The notes under the pieces were generated by a model. That model was not told the origin of the DNA and made no database searches. It saw only the letters and a program-made list of their open reading frames with translations. DNA of 5,695 nt. Origin: an uncultured Ruminococcus sp. (GTDB lineage Bacteria > Bacillota > Clostridia > Oscillospirales > Acutalibacteraceae). Location of the stretch: contig CACZPV010000017.1 in NCBI GenBank assembly GCA_902783065.1, positions 1 through 5,695 of the forward strand, in the 5' to 3' direction. Of the stretch, positions 1 to 4,809 are shown one piece after another (position 1 is the first letter of the stretch; every line of letters starts with the position of its first letter). The position numbers and the translations under genes are program-made.

Positions 1-42
1 GAATCAAGCTACGAAGAATCAAGCTACGAAGAATCAAGCAAC
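1..42 (+). repeat. 15-bp tandem repeat encoding ESSYE pentapeptides
   Basis: The unit GAATCAAGCTACGAA occurs at 1-15 and 16-30 without a change. A third unit begins at 31 and diverges after GAATCAAGC. The unit is a multiple of three, so copy number could change without a frameshift. The array may extend upstream of the window. Confidence 0.85.
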
Positions 43-462
43 ACAGAATCCGATAACAAATACCGCTTTGACGGCGATCCTAAAAAATCAGAATATGATT
101 TTGAAAAAATGATTCCAGCACGGAAGTATGATAGTCTGGATGATCTTTTTAAGGATAAGGAATTTGTAGATAATGTTCTGGAATATGAGAGAAAGGCAGC
201 AGAAATGGATCCTATGGAAACACTTCACAGGTATGATAGTGAAACATCGGTTATATCCTATACATTGCGGGCACTATATGATACTACTGCCAAAAGAGAT
301 CCTGATGATCCCAATGCAATATCCATGGCTGAGGATATTGCAAAAGATATTGCATATTCAGTAAAAAGGCATCTTGTATACGATCAGACAATAAAAGTCA
401 GGGTCATTGTATGCAATTATGATAATACAAGATGGTTCGATAAAACTTTCTCTATCAGTTAA
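1..462 (+). CDS. 3' end of a putative exported protein with Ser/Glu/Tyr repeats and a possible DUF4854-like C-terminal domain (5' partial)
   Basis: The frame is open from the first base and ends in TAA at 460-462, giving 153 visible residues; the start codon lies outside the window. An in-frame ATG at 109 has no good ribosome binding site, and coding continues smoothly upstream, so it is not taken as the start. Residues 1-13 are tandem ESSYE units, then a short polar linker (to about 42) leads into a compact domain at about 43-153. It contains SLDDLFKDKEFVDNVLEY, a long helical middle, and a strand-like ending with VRVIVCNYD and WFDKTF. From memory, this order (S-[LV]-[DE]-E/D-[LY] opening, helix, then V-x-V-x-x-x-[DN]-x-[DN] and a terminal K-x-F) resembles DUF4854 domains of clostridial exported or zinc-ribbon proteins; this is inference. 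The missing N-terminus may hold a lipoprotein signal or membrane segment. The gene converges on the hydrolase gene and shares its acidic-serine linker style. Function unknown. Confidence 0.75.
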   Translation, partial: ESSYEESSYEESSNTESDNKYRFDGDPKKSEYDFEKMIPARKYDSLDDLFKDKEFVDNVLEYERKAAEMDPMETLHRYDSETSVISYTLRALYDTTAKRDPDDPNAISMAEDIAKDIAYSVKRHLVYDQTIKVRVIVCNYDNTRWFDKTFSIS

Positions 463-532
463 GTCTTACCTGAATCCGTGAAGTATATCTGACGGAGCAT
501 ACAAGAAAAGACCTTGCGGTTTCACTTATCCG

Positions 533-563
533 GGCTGGGGTCGTGCGAAGCACGGCCCCAGCC
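533..563. other. strong GC-rich hairpin in the convergent intergenic region
   Basis: GGCTGGGGTCGTGC (533-546) pairs with GCACGGCCCCAGCC (550-563) around the loop GAA, 14 pairs including one G-U. No T-tract follows on either strand, so it is not a standard intrinsic terminator. It may stabilise the 3' end of the upstream transcript or be part of a small intergenic repeat; its role is unknown. Confidence 0.7.
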
Positions 564-575
564 GTTCCATACAAT

Positions 576-603
576 CTGTCCCTTACAAATTAGGAAGGGG
601 CAG
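576..603. other. second intergenic hairpin
   Basis: CTGTCCCTT (576-584) pairs with AAGGGGCAG (595-603), with one G-U pair and a 10-base loop. With the hairpin 30 bases upstream and the terminator downstream, it makes the 190 bases after the stop codon at 462 unusually structured. No T-tract follows. Confidence 0.5.
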
Positions 604-652
604 GGAGATGAGCAAAAGAAGCACGCCTGTCGGGTGATTTCTTAATTAGTAT

Positions 653-700
653 AAAAAACCGGGACTGCCGCACCTTGTGCAGCAGTCCCGGGGTTCTTTT
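653..700. terminator. bidirectional intrinsic terminator between convergent genes
   Basis: CCGGGACTGC (659-668) and GCAGTCCCGG (682-691) form a perfect 10-bp stem. An inner GCAC/GTGC stem (670-673 with 677-680) closes on a CTT loop. On the plus strand the stem is followed by GGTTCTTTTATT; on the minus strand it is followed by GGTTTTTTAT. It lies 17 bases beyond the stop codon of the minus-strand hydrolase gene and can also end transcripts of the upstream plus-strand gene. Confidence 0.93.
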
Positions 701-707
701 ATTAAAT

Positions 708-3113
708 TTATTCGTCAAAGCCTCTTAAGATCTCGTTGCTTTTCTTTCTTTTGCCGATAATCAGGGCAATCAAAGCGGTAGAAAGTGCCAGGAATGCACC
801 TGCAAGTCCTACAATCGGAAGAGGATCATTTGTAGAAGACGGAACATCGTTGCTGACTGATGTTTTAACATCTGTTGTTGCAGCAGCCGGTGTCTTTACT
901 GCGCTTTTTGCAATGTTGGAAAGTGCGTCATCTGCAACAGCAGCAGTTTTGATAATCAACTCATCAGCAGTCTTATTGGTTTCCTTTGTAATTGCTGTTT
1001 CGATACGCTCTATCGTTAAGGTATCTGCAATTCCGGTAGCGTCCATGTTGTTATCTGCCTGGAACTTTTTAACTGCTTCTGCTACATCCGCTGTAAATAT
1101 TCCGGAGTTTTTACCGTCATAATATTTCAGCATTGCGAGCTTCGACTGAAGATCCGCTACATCATCACCCTTATAACCGACCCTGAGGTTATTGTATTCG
1201 GGAGAAAGAGGTGCATTTTCAGAATAAAGAAGCTCCAGCATTTCGGGAGTCAGTGTATCTGATTCCTCAAAGCCAGCCATTTTCTGGAACATATGAACGG
1301 CTTCCAGAACCTCATCGGTAAATTCATCGCCTGAAGCGATTGCAAGATATCTGAGCTGAGCCAGTCTGGCAATTACTTTGCCTGTTTCATCTGTTTGCAT
1401 ACCGTAAGCAACACAGCCGGCATTCGGGTTATGCTTAGCATCTGTTTTAAACATCAGAAGCTGTACTGCCACATCTGCATTACCTGTTACATCCATATTG
1501 TTATCAATCTGGAACTGCTCTACAGCTTTTGCAGTCATTTCACCATAATAACCGCTTACCTCGCCATAGAAATATTCCAACTCTGTAAGCCTGTTCTGAA
1601 GTGCAGCGATTCTGCCTGAATCAAAAGCATCATAATCTCCAAGATAAAGATCAACAAAACTTGATACAGCATCCTTGGATTCCAGTGCTTTCAAGGTTTC
1701 CTCATCAACTCTGCCTGTTATTTCCAGATCATTCATGCTCTGGAATCTCATTACAGCATAAATTGTTTCTTCGTCAAAATAGCCTGTGGGTTTGAAATCA
1801 TAATAGCCAAGCTCATACAATTTTTTCTGTGTTCTTGCTACGTAGTTGTTGTCATCATAATCCTGATCTCCGTACTCTGCAAGGATTTTTACTTCCTTAA
1901 CCGGTTCTTCATAGGATTCTTCTGTTTTAGATTCCTCTGCTGCTGACTCCTCTGCTTTTGATTCCTCTGCAGCAGGTTCTTCTTTAGATTCTTCTGTTTT
2001 GCTTGATTCCTCAGCAGTTGATTCTTCTTCAACGGATTCTTCCGAAGATTCCTCTTCTACAGATTCTTCTTCAACGGATTCTTCCTCAACAGATTCTTCC
2101 TCAACGGATTCTTCCTCAACAGATTCTTCCTCAACAGATTCCTCTGAGGTGGATTCATCTTCATAGGATTCTTCTGCCTGTGATTCTTCCTCAGCGGATT
2201 CTTCTTCCTGAGATTCCTCTTCATGAGACTCTTCTGCGGATTCCTCTTCTGATTCTTCTTCGTAAGATTCTTCTTCTACAGATTCCTCTGAGGTGGACTC
2301 TTCCTCAGAAATTTCTTCTTCCTCGGATTCCTCTTCTTCAGATGATTCTTCTATATATTCTTCTTCCTCAGAAGATTCCTCTTCATAAGACTCTTCTTCC
2401 TGAGATTCTTCCTCTTCTTCAGAGTATTCTTCCTCATCGCTGCTTTCCTCCTCATCGTCGTAGTTGTATACCTCAGCCTGAGAAGCAGTTGCTGTTGAAT
2501 AATCAGTAGCCTCATATGCGCTTGAAGGCGGTGCTATATTGGAAACACCTGCACTGTCAAATGAATACGTTACTCCGTCAATTGTTCTGGATGTACTTAC
2601 TATGTACTGACCGTCTTCATAATAGAAGGAATCGCCGTCAAGAAGTACCCATCCGTTTTCAGGGTAAGAAACCCCTGCTACTTTAAACCATTCAACCCAG
2701 CTTGCATTGTAGACATTGTGATATACAACGCCCCAGTATTCATCTCTTGCGTCTACTGCCATGCCGGAACCAATATATACACCGACATGACCGGGTGTGT
2801 GAAGTCCCAGTCCGTGTATACGGGGAACTCCGTCGCTTACATAACCCCATGTGCTGGATGAGCCAAGCATATCAACTCTGTTACCGCCTACATAGTTATA
2901 AGTATAAATCAAACCTGAGCAGTCAACTGTTCCGTAAGACGTTCCGCCCCACACGTACTGCCAGCCTTCTCTGTAAGCTGTAAGAGCATGAGCTGCAAGA
3001 CCAACGCCCGTGCTTGTTTCTGCCTGTGCTGTCATTGCACCTGTTGTAAGCATTGTTGCGGCCACGCTGACTGTCAATGCAGCGGCGATGACCTTTTTCA
3101 TTACTTTCTTCAT
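708..3113 (-). CDS. exported NlpC/P60 cell wall hydrolase with Glu/Ser-rich linker, peptidoglycan-binding repeats and C-terminal membrane anchor
   Basis: The 801-residue product is predicted to cleave peptidoglycan stem peptides at the cell surface. The start is ATG at 3113, with AAGGGAG 11 bases upstream and a classic signal peptide (MKKVMKKVI..., probable cut after AQA at 31). The frame stays open upstream to 3257, but that extension would bury the signal peptide and overlap the promoter. Residues 33-148 are NlpC/P60: YVWGG (53-57), catalytic Cys65 in DCSGL and His109 in GHVGVYIG. Asp121 (AVDAR) occupies the usual third catalytic position. Residues 153-190 resemble one choline-binding-type cell-wall repeat (GW...FYYEDG...TYSFDSAG). 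Residues 219-404 are a Glu/Ser linker. Four PG_binding_1-like modules follow at about 416-478, 495-555, 572-630 (degenerate) and 644-706. After a Thr/Ala-rich stalk come a hydrophobic segment (765-787) and the tail KRKKSNEILRGFDE. No good LPXTG motif is present, so membrane anchoring is more likely than sortase attachment. It is a single-gene unit with its own promoter and terminator, divergent from ddl-murI. Confidence 0.92.
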   Translation of the reverse strand: MKKVMKKVIAAALTVSVAATMLTTGAMTAQAETSTGVGLAAHALTAYREGWQYVWGGTSYGTVDCSGLIYTYNYVGGNRVDMLGSSSTWGYVSDGVPRIHGLGLHTPGHVGVYIGSGMAVDARDEYWGVVYHNVYNASWVEWFKVAGVSYPENGWVLLDGDSFYYEDGQYIVSTSRTIDGVTYSFDSAGVSNIAPPSSAYEATDYSTATASQAEVYNYDDEEESSDEEEYSEEEEESQEEESYEEESSEEEEYIEESSEEEESEEEEISEEESTSEESVEEESYEEESEEESAEESHEEESQEEESAEEESQAEESYEDESTSEESVEEESVEEESVEEESVEEESVEEESVEEESSEESVEEESTAEESSKTEESKEEPAAEESKAEESAAEESKTEESYEEPVKEVKILAEYGDQDYDDNNYVARTQKKLYELGYYDFKPTGYFDEETIYAVMRFQSMNDLEITGRVDEETLKALESKDAVSSFVDLYLGDYDAFDSGRIAALQNRLTELEYFYGEVSGYYGEMTAKAVEQFQIDNNMDVTGNADVAVQLLMFKTDAKHNPNAGCVAYGMQTDETGKVIARLAQLRYLAIASGDEFTDEVLEAVHMFQKMAGFEESDTLTPEMLELLYSENAPLSPEYNNLRVGYKGDDVADLQSKLAMLKYYDGKNSGIFTADVAEAVKKFQADNNMDATGIADTLTIERIETAITKETNKTADELIIKTAAVADDALSNIAKSAVKTPAAATTDVKTSVSNDVPSSTNDPLPIVGLAGAFLALSTALIALIIGKRKKSNEILRGFDE
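1902..2459 (-). repeat. low-complexity Glu/Ser-rich linker region of the hydrolase (residues about 219-404)
   Basis: This stretch encodes about 186 residues, mostly Glu and Ser with scattered Tyr, Val, Ala, Gln and Thr and very few basic residues before its C-terminal end. The coding strand is purine-rich (GAA/GAG/TCN), so the plus strand appears as a long pyrimidine tract. It separates the catalytic part from the wall-binding modules and is strongly negatively charged. It is probably an extended spacer spanning the wall; ion or surface binding is possible but not shown. Apparent long frames on the opposite strand here are artefacts of composition. Confidence 0.9.
2046..2135 (-). repeat. six tandem 15-bp units encoding VEEES
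   Basis: Six consecutive in-frame 15-bp units (ends at 2060, 2075, 2090, 2105, 2120 and 2135) each encode VEEES. The middle ones differ mainly at the Ser third position (TCC/TCT alternating), and the outer unit at 2046-2060 has more synonymous changes. The regular alternation suggests expansion of a 30-bp double unit by slippage or unequal recombination. Confidence 0.9.
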
Positions 3114-3124
3114 CAGTGTAATAA

Positions 3125-3131
3125 CTCCCTT
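3125..3131 (-). promoter_or_regulatory. ribosome binding site of the hydrolase gene
   Basis: On the minus strand AAGGGAG lies 11 bases before the ATG at 3113. It fixes the start at the Met that opens a well-formed signal peptide. The spacing is slightly long; the next in-frame ATG (3101) would be 23 bases away. Confidence 0.8.
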
Positions 3132-3182
3132 CGGTGTTTTTTCATATACATCCCGATTTGCGTGCGGCCGAAAATTACAAAT

Positions 3183-3199
3183 TCTTAACCGAGTTAAGA
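3183..3199 (-). other. small inverted repeat in the hydrolase leader
   Basis: TCTTAAC and GTTAAGA form a 7-bp inverted repeat around CGA. It lies about 40 bases into the predicted leader RNA and may be an operator or a weak RNA hairpin. I do not recognise a known riboswitch in this leader. Confidence 0.4.
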
Positions 3200-3244
3200 T
3201 TGAGGCCGTAAAAATTATTTCAAACTTGTAACAAATCTGTATAG

Positions 3245-3273
3245 ATAATAACATCATTTTTACAAAAAATCAA
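3245..3273 (-). promoter_or_regulatory. sigma-A type promoter of the hydrolase gene
   Basis: On the minus strand TTGATT (3268-3273) is followed after exactly 17 bases by TATTAT (3245-3250), preceded by an extended -10 TGT (3251-3253). The expected start of transcription is near 3238, giving a leader of about 125 bases. This is the best minus-strand promoter in the divergent region. Confidence 0.75.
3248..3264 (-). promoter_or_regulatory. WalR (YycF)-like binding site in the hydrolase promoter
   Basis: The minus strand reads TGTAAA, five bases, TGTTAT. This is a full match to the WalR consensus known from Bacillus and Staphylococcus (TGTWAH-N5-TGTWAH). It lies in the spacer and touches the -10 element, a position that would favour repression. 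A second copy at 3217-3233 (TGTTAC-N5-TGAAAT) has one mismatch and lies 31 bases away, about three helical turns. WalR is known to control peptidoglycan hydrolase genes, including NlpC/P60 ones, so the match is biologically apt. The DNA is AT-rich and a chance match is possible; no regulator gene is in the window. Confidence 0.45.
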
Positions 3274-3386
3274 GTCTTTTTCTGATTTATCAAAAATTTC
3301 CTTGAATATTCAGCATATTGCACAAAAGATTCGTTGAATTCCCTATATGTTCTCATGTCAAAAAAGTAACGATTCGGAAAAAATAA

Positions 3387-3413
3387 TTGCACGAAAGCTG
3401 AAACTGTGATAAT
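3387..3413 (+). promoter_or_regulatory. possible upstream promoter
   Basis: TTGCAC (3387-3392) and GATAAT (3408-3413) are separated by 15 bases, with TG (3405-3406) placed as an extended -10 element. The spacing is short, so the call is weak. If used, transcription would begin near 3420 and run through the hairpin-containing stretch towards ddl. Confidence 0.3.
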
Positions 3414-3574
3414 ATATGTAATTATAGGCTGTTTACGGCTTGAATGACCATCGACAGTCCGTAGTTACAGATTAACAATAATATACAAACACCGTTTTAT
3501 ACTGCATGTAATATAATGTATATGGCTGATTGTAAAAAGGTCAGGCTTTGTGCCGCCCTGAAAGTCAAAAAGCA

Positions 3575-3605
3575 GTCATTTTCGGTGCAAAAGCAACGAA
3601 ATGAC
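3575..3605 (+). other. hairpin upstream of ddl
   Basis: GTCATTTTCG (3575-3584) pairs with CGAAATGAC (3597-3605) with one bulged T. An inner TGC/GCA stem (3586-3588 with 3593-3595) closes on AAAA. There is no following T-tract, so it is not a terminator. It may belong to an untranslated RNA or leader. Confidence 0.45.
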
Positions 3606-3672
3606 AGATTACAGCGGAGAAAAATGTAAACATATAATATCAAAAACCGCTTGGATAAAGGAATTTCAGACT

Positions 3673-3704
3673 TTGACAATTGGTTAATATTTGGTTAATA
3701 TAAT
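3673..3704 (+). promoter_or_regulatory. promoter of the ddl-murI operon
   Basis: A consensus -35 TTGACA lies at 3673-3678. Two -10 elements overlap: TAATAT (3696-3701, 17-base spacer) and consensus TATAAT (3699-3704, 20-base spacer). Transcription would start near 3708-3711, leaving only a few bases before the Shine-Dalgarno sequence at 3713. The spacer is occupied by an 11-bp tandem repeat. Confidence 0.75.
3680..3701 (+). repeat. perfect 11-bp tandem repeat inside the ddl promoter
   Basis: TTGGTTAATAT occurs at 3680-3690 and again at 3691-3701 without a change. The period is one helical turn, as in direct-repeat sites of OmpR/PhoB-family response regulators. It fills the spacer and overlaps one -10 candidate. 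A regulator site is an inference; a simple duplication is the alternative. Confidence 0.8.
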
Positions 3705-3712
3705 GTATATAT

Positions 3713-3718
3713 AAGGAG
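3713..3718 (+). promoter_or_regulatory. ribosome binding site that selects the TTG start of ddl
   Basis: AAGGAG at 3713-3718 is 8 bases before TTG at 3727. The in-frame GTG at 3718 shares its first base with this motif and cannot be served by it, so translation most likely begins at TTG. Confidence 0.85.
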
Positions 3719-3726
3719 TGGTTATT

Positions 3727-4809
3727 TTGCAAAGAAAGCGTATAGCCGTGATTTTCGGCGGTAAATCATCCGAACATGAGGTTTCAAGAGTATCAGCCTC
3801 ATATGTTATCAGCCAGATTCCAACAGAAAAATATGAAATCATTACCATCGGTATTACCAAAACAGGCAGATGGTTTTTGTATAACGGAGATATCTCCGCT
3901 ATTGCAGACGGTACGTGGGAACAAAACGAAAATAACAGAACTGCTTTTATCGCTCCGGCACCGTCAGTCGGAGGCATCATTATTGTAAATAAGGACGGCA
4001 GTACTGAAAGAATGAAGCTGGATGTTGTTTTTCCTGTTCTTCACGGAAAAAACGGTGAAGACGGTACCTTGCAGGGGCTTCTGGAACTGTCCGGTATTCC
4101 TTATGTTGGCTGCGGTGTGCTTGCCTCGGCAGAATGTATGGATAAAGTATCAACAAATATAATGTTTGAACACGCCGGTATCGAACAGGCGGCATTTACA
4201 TGGTTCTATCGGTCTGAATATGTGGCAGATCCTGATAAATGTATAGCCCAGGTGGAAAGTGAACTGAAGAATTACCCTGTATTTGTCAAGCCTGCCAATG
4301 CCGGTTCGTCAGTCGGAGTGAGCAAGGCACATTCAAGAGATGAACTGAAAATTGCTATAGACAAGGCGGCCAGAGAGGACAGCCGTATTCTGATCGAAGA
4401 AAATATTATCGGAAAAGAAGTAGAATGTGCTGTTCTGGGAAATGACAAGCCGTTTGTTTCCGTTCCCGGACAGATAGCACCTGCGGCAGAGTTTTATGAT
4501 TACGATGCTAAATATAACAATGCAGAATCAAAATTATATATACCCGCTATGATCAGCAGTGATCTTGCGGCAAAGGTACAGGAAACTGCGGCGAAAGCTT
4601 ACCTTGCACTTGGATGTGAAGGACTTTCCAGAGTGGATTTTTTTGTTACCGATGAAGGACGTATTCTTCTTAATGAAATCAACACCCTTCCCGGATTCAC
4701 TTCTATCAGTATGTATCCGAAACTGATGGAGGCAAGCGGTATTAAGGGAAGCGAACTGATAGAAAAGCTGATAAATCTTGCATTTGAGAGGGCGGATAAA
4801 AATGTCTGA
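3727..4809 (+). CDS. ddl: D-alanine--D-alanine ligase
   Basis: This cytoplasmic ATP-grasp enzyme joins two D-alanines using ATP, making the dipeptide that MurF adds to the peptidoglycan precursor. With the TTG start the protein has 360 residues, normal for the longer Gram-positive type. Visible family motifs: VIFGGKSSEHEVS (8-20) with the D-Ala-binding Glu16; HGKNGEDG from His106; CMDK; VKPANAGSSVGVS from Lys188, the ATP-binding strand and loop; the YDYDAKY omega loop (257-263); RVDFF with metal ligand Asp304; and NEINTLPGFT from Asn316, with Glu317 and Asn319 as metal ligands. Lys262-Tyr263 match the Lys-Tyr pair of D-Ala-D-Ala ligases. Vancomycin-resistance D-Ala-D-Lac ligases lack this Tyr, so a normal housekeeping ligase is inferred. 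It is the first gene of an operon with murI, which begins inside its last codons. The predicted leader is very short. Confidence 0.96.
   Translation: MQRKRIAVIFGGKSSEHEVSRVSASYVISQIPTEKYEIITIGITKTGRWFLYNGDISAIADGTWEQNENNRTAFIAPAPSVGGIIIVNKDGSTERMKLDVVFPVLHGKNGEDGTLQGLLELSGIPYVGCGVLASAECMDKVSTNIMFEHAGIEQAAFTWFYRSEYVADPDKCIAQVESELKNYPVFVKPANAGSSVGVSKAHSRDELKIAIDKAAREDSRILIEENIIGKEVECAVLGNDKPFVSVPGQIAPAAEFYDYDAKYNNAESKLYIPAMISSDLAAKVQETAAKAYLALGCEGLSRVDFFVTDEGRILLNEINTLPGFTSISMYPKLMEASGIKGSELIEKLINLAFERADKNV
4786..4792 (+). promoter_or_regulatory. ribosome binding site of murI inside the ddl coding end
   Basis: GAGAGGG at 4786-4792 lies 9 bases before the ATG at 4802. An in-frame TTG at 4778 has no such site and would add eight residues ahead of the conserved N-terminus, so ATG 4802 is chosen. 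Confidence 0.7.

Larger units (their letters stand above)
3274..3672. other. about 400-base intergenic stretch without a convincing gene
   Basis: No frame here has a start with a ribosome binding site and a recognisable product. A 35-codon basic frame exists at 3522-3629 but lacks a Shine-Dalgarno sequence. Visible structure: a plus-strand promoter-like pair at 3387-3413, an imperfect stem with CTGT/ACAG and TACGG/CCGTA arms (3429-3470), a short TCAGG/CCTGA stem (3541-3561) and a good hairpin at 3575-3605. The sequence between about 3540 and 3660 is less AT-rich than its surroundings. An untranslated RNA or a long upstream leader of ddl is possible; no known riboswitch class is recognised. 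Confidence 0.5.

Noticed and set aside
608..637. Nine-codon frame MSKRSTPVG preceded by purine-rich Shine-Dalgarno-like sequence
   Set aside because: It is too short to judge, the purine tract is part of the hairpin at 576-603, and no function or conservation can be argued.
1902..2459. CRISPR-like or satellite array suggested by the regular repeats
   Set aside because: The units are contiguous 15-bp codon repeats without spacers and stay in frame in a coding region, so they are a protein linker.
2003..2509. Long plus-strand open frame rich in Leu, Pro, Gln and Ile opposite the acidic linker
   Set aside because: It is the antisense reading of the GAA/GAG/TCN repeat codons. It has no ribosome binding site or recognisable domain, and the minus-strand frame is clearly the coding one.
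3114..3240. c-di-AMP (ydaO) or c-di-GMP riboswitch in the hydrolase leader
   Set aside because: Considered because such riboswitches often precede wall hydrolase genes, but I could not find their conserved sequence blocks here, and the leader is short for the ydaO class.
3114..3257. Extending the hydrolase by 48 residues upstream to 3257
   Set aside because: This would put the signal peptide in the interior, run across the predicted -10 element and transcription start, and ignore the ribosome binding site at 3125-3131.
3497..3679. Minus-strand 60-residue open frame upstream of ddl
   Set aside because: It starts with a non-ATG codon, has no ribosome binding site, has an unprotein-like composition and overlaps the ddl promoter.
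3727..4809. VanA/VanB-type D-Ala-D-Lac ligase linked to glycopeptide resistance
   Set aside because: The omega loop keeps the YDYDAKY signature of D-Ala-D-Ala ligases, and no vanH, vanX or vanRS gene is adjacent in the window.
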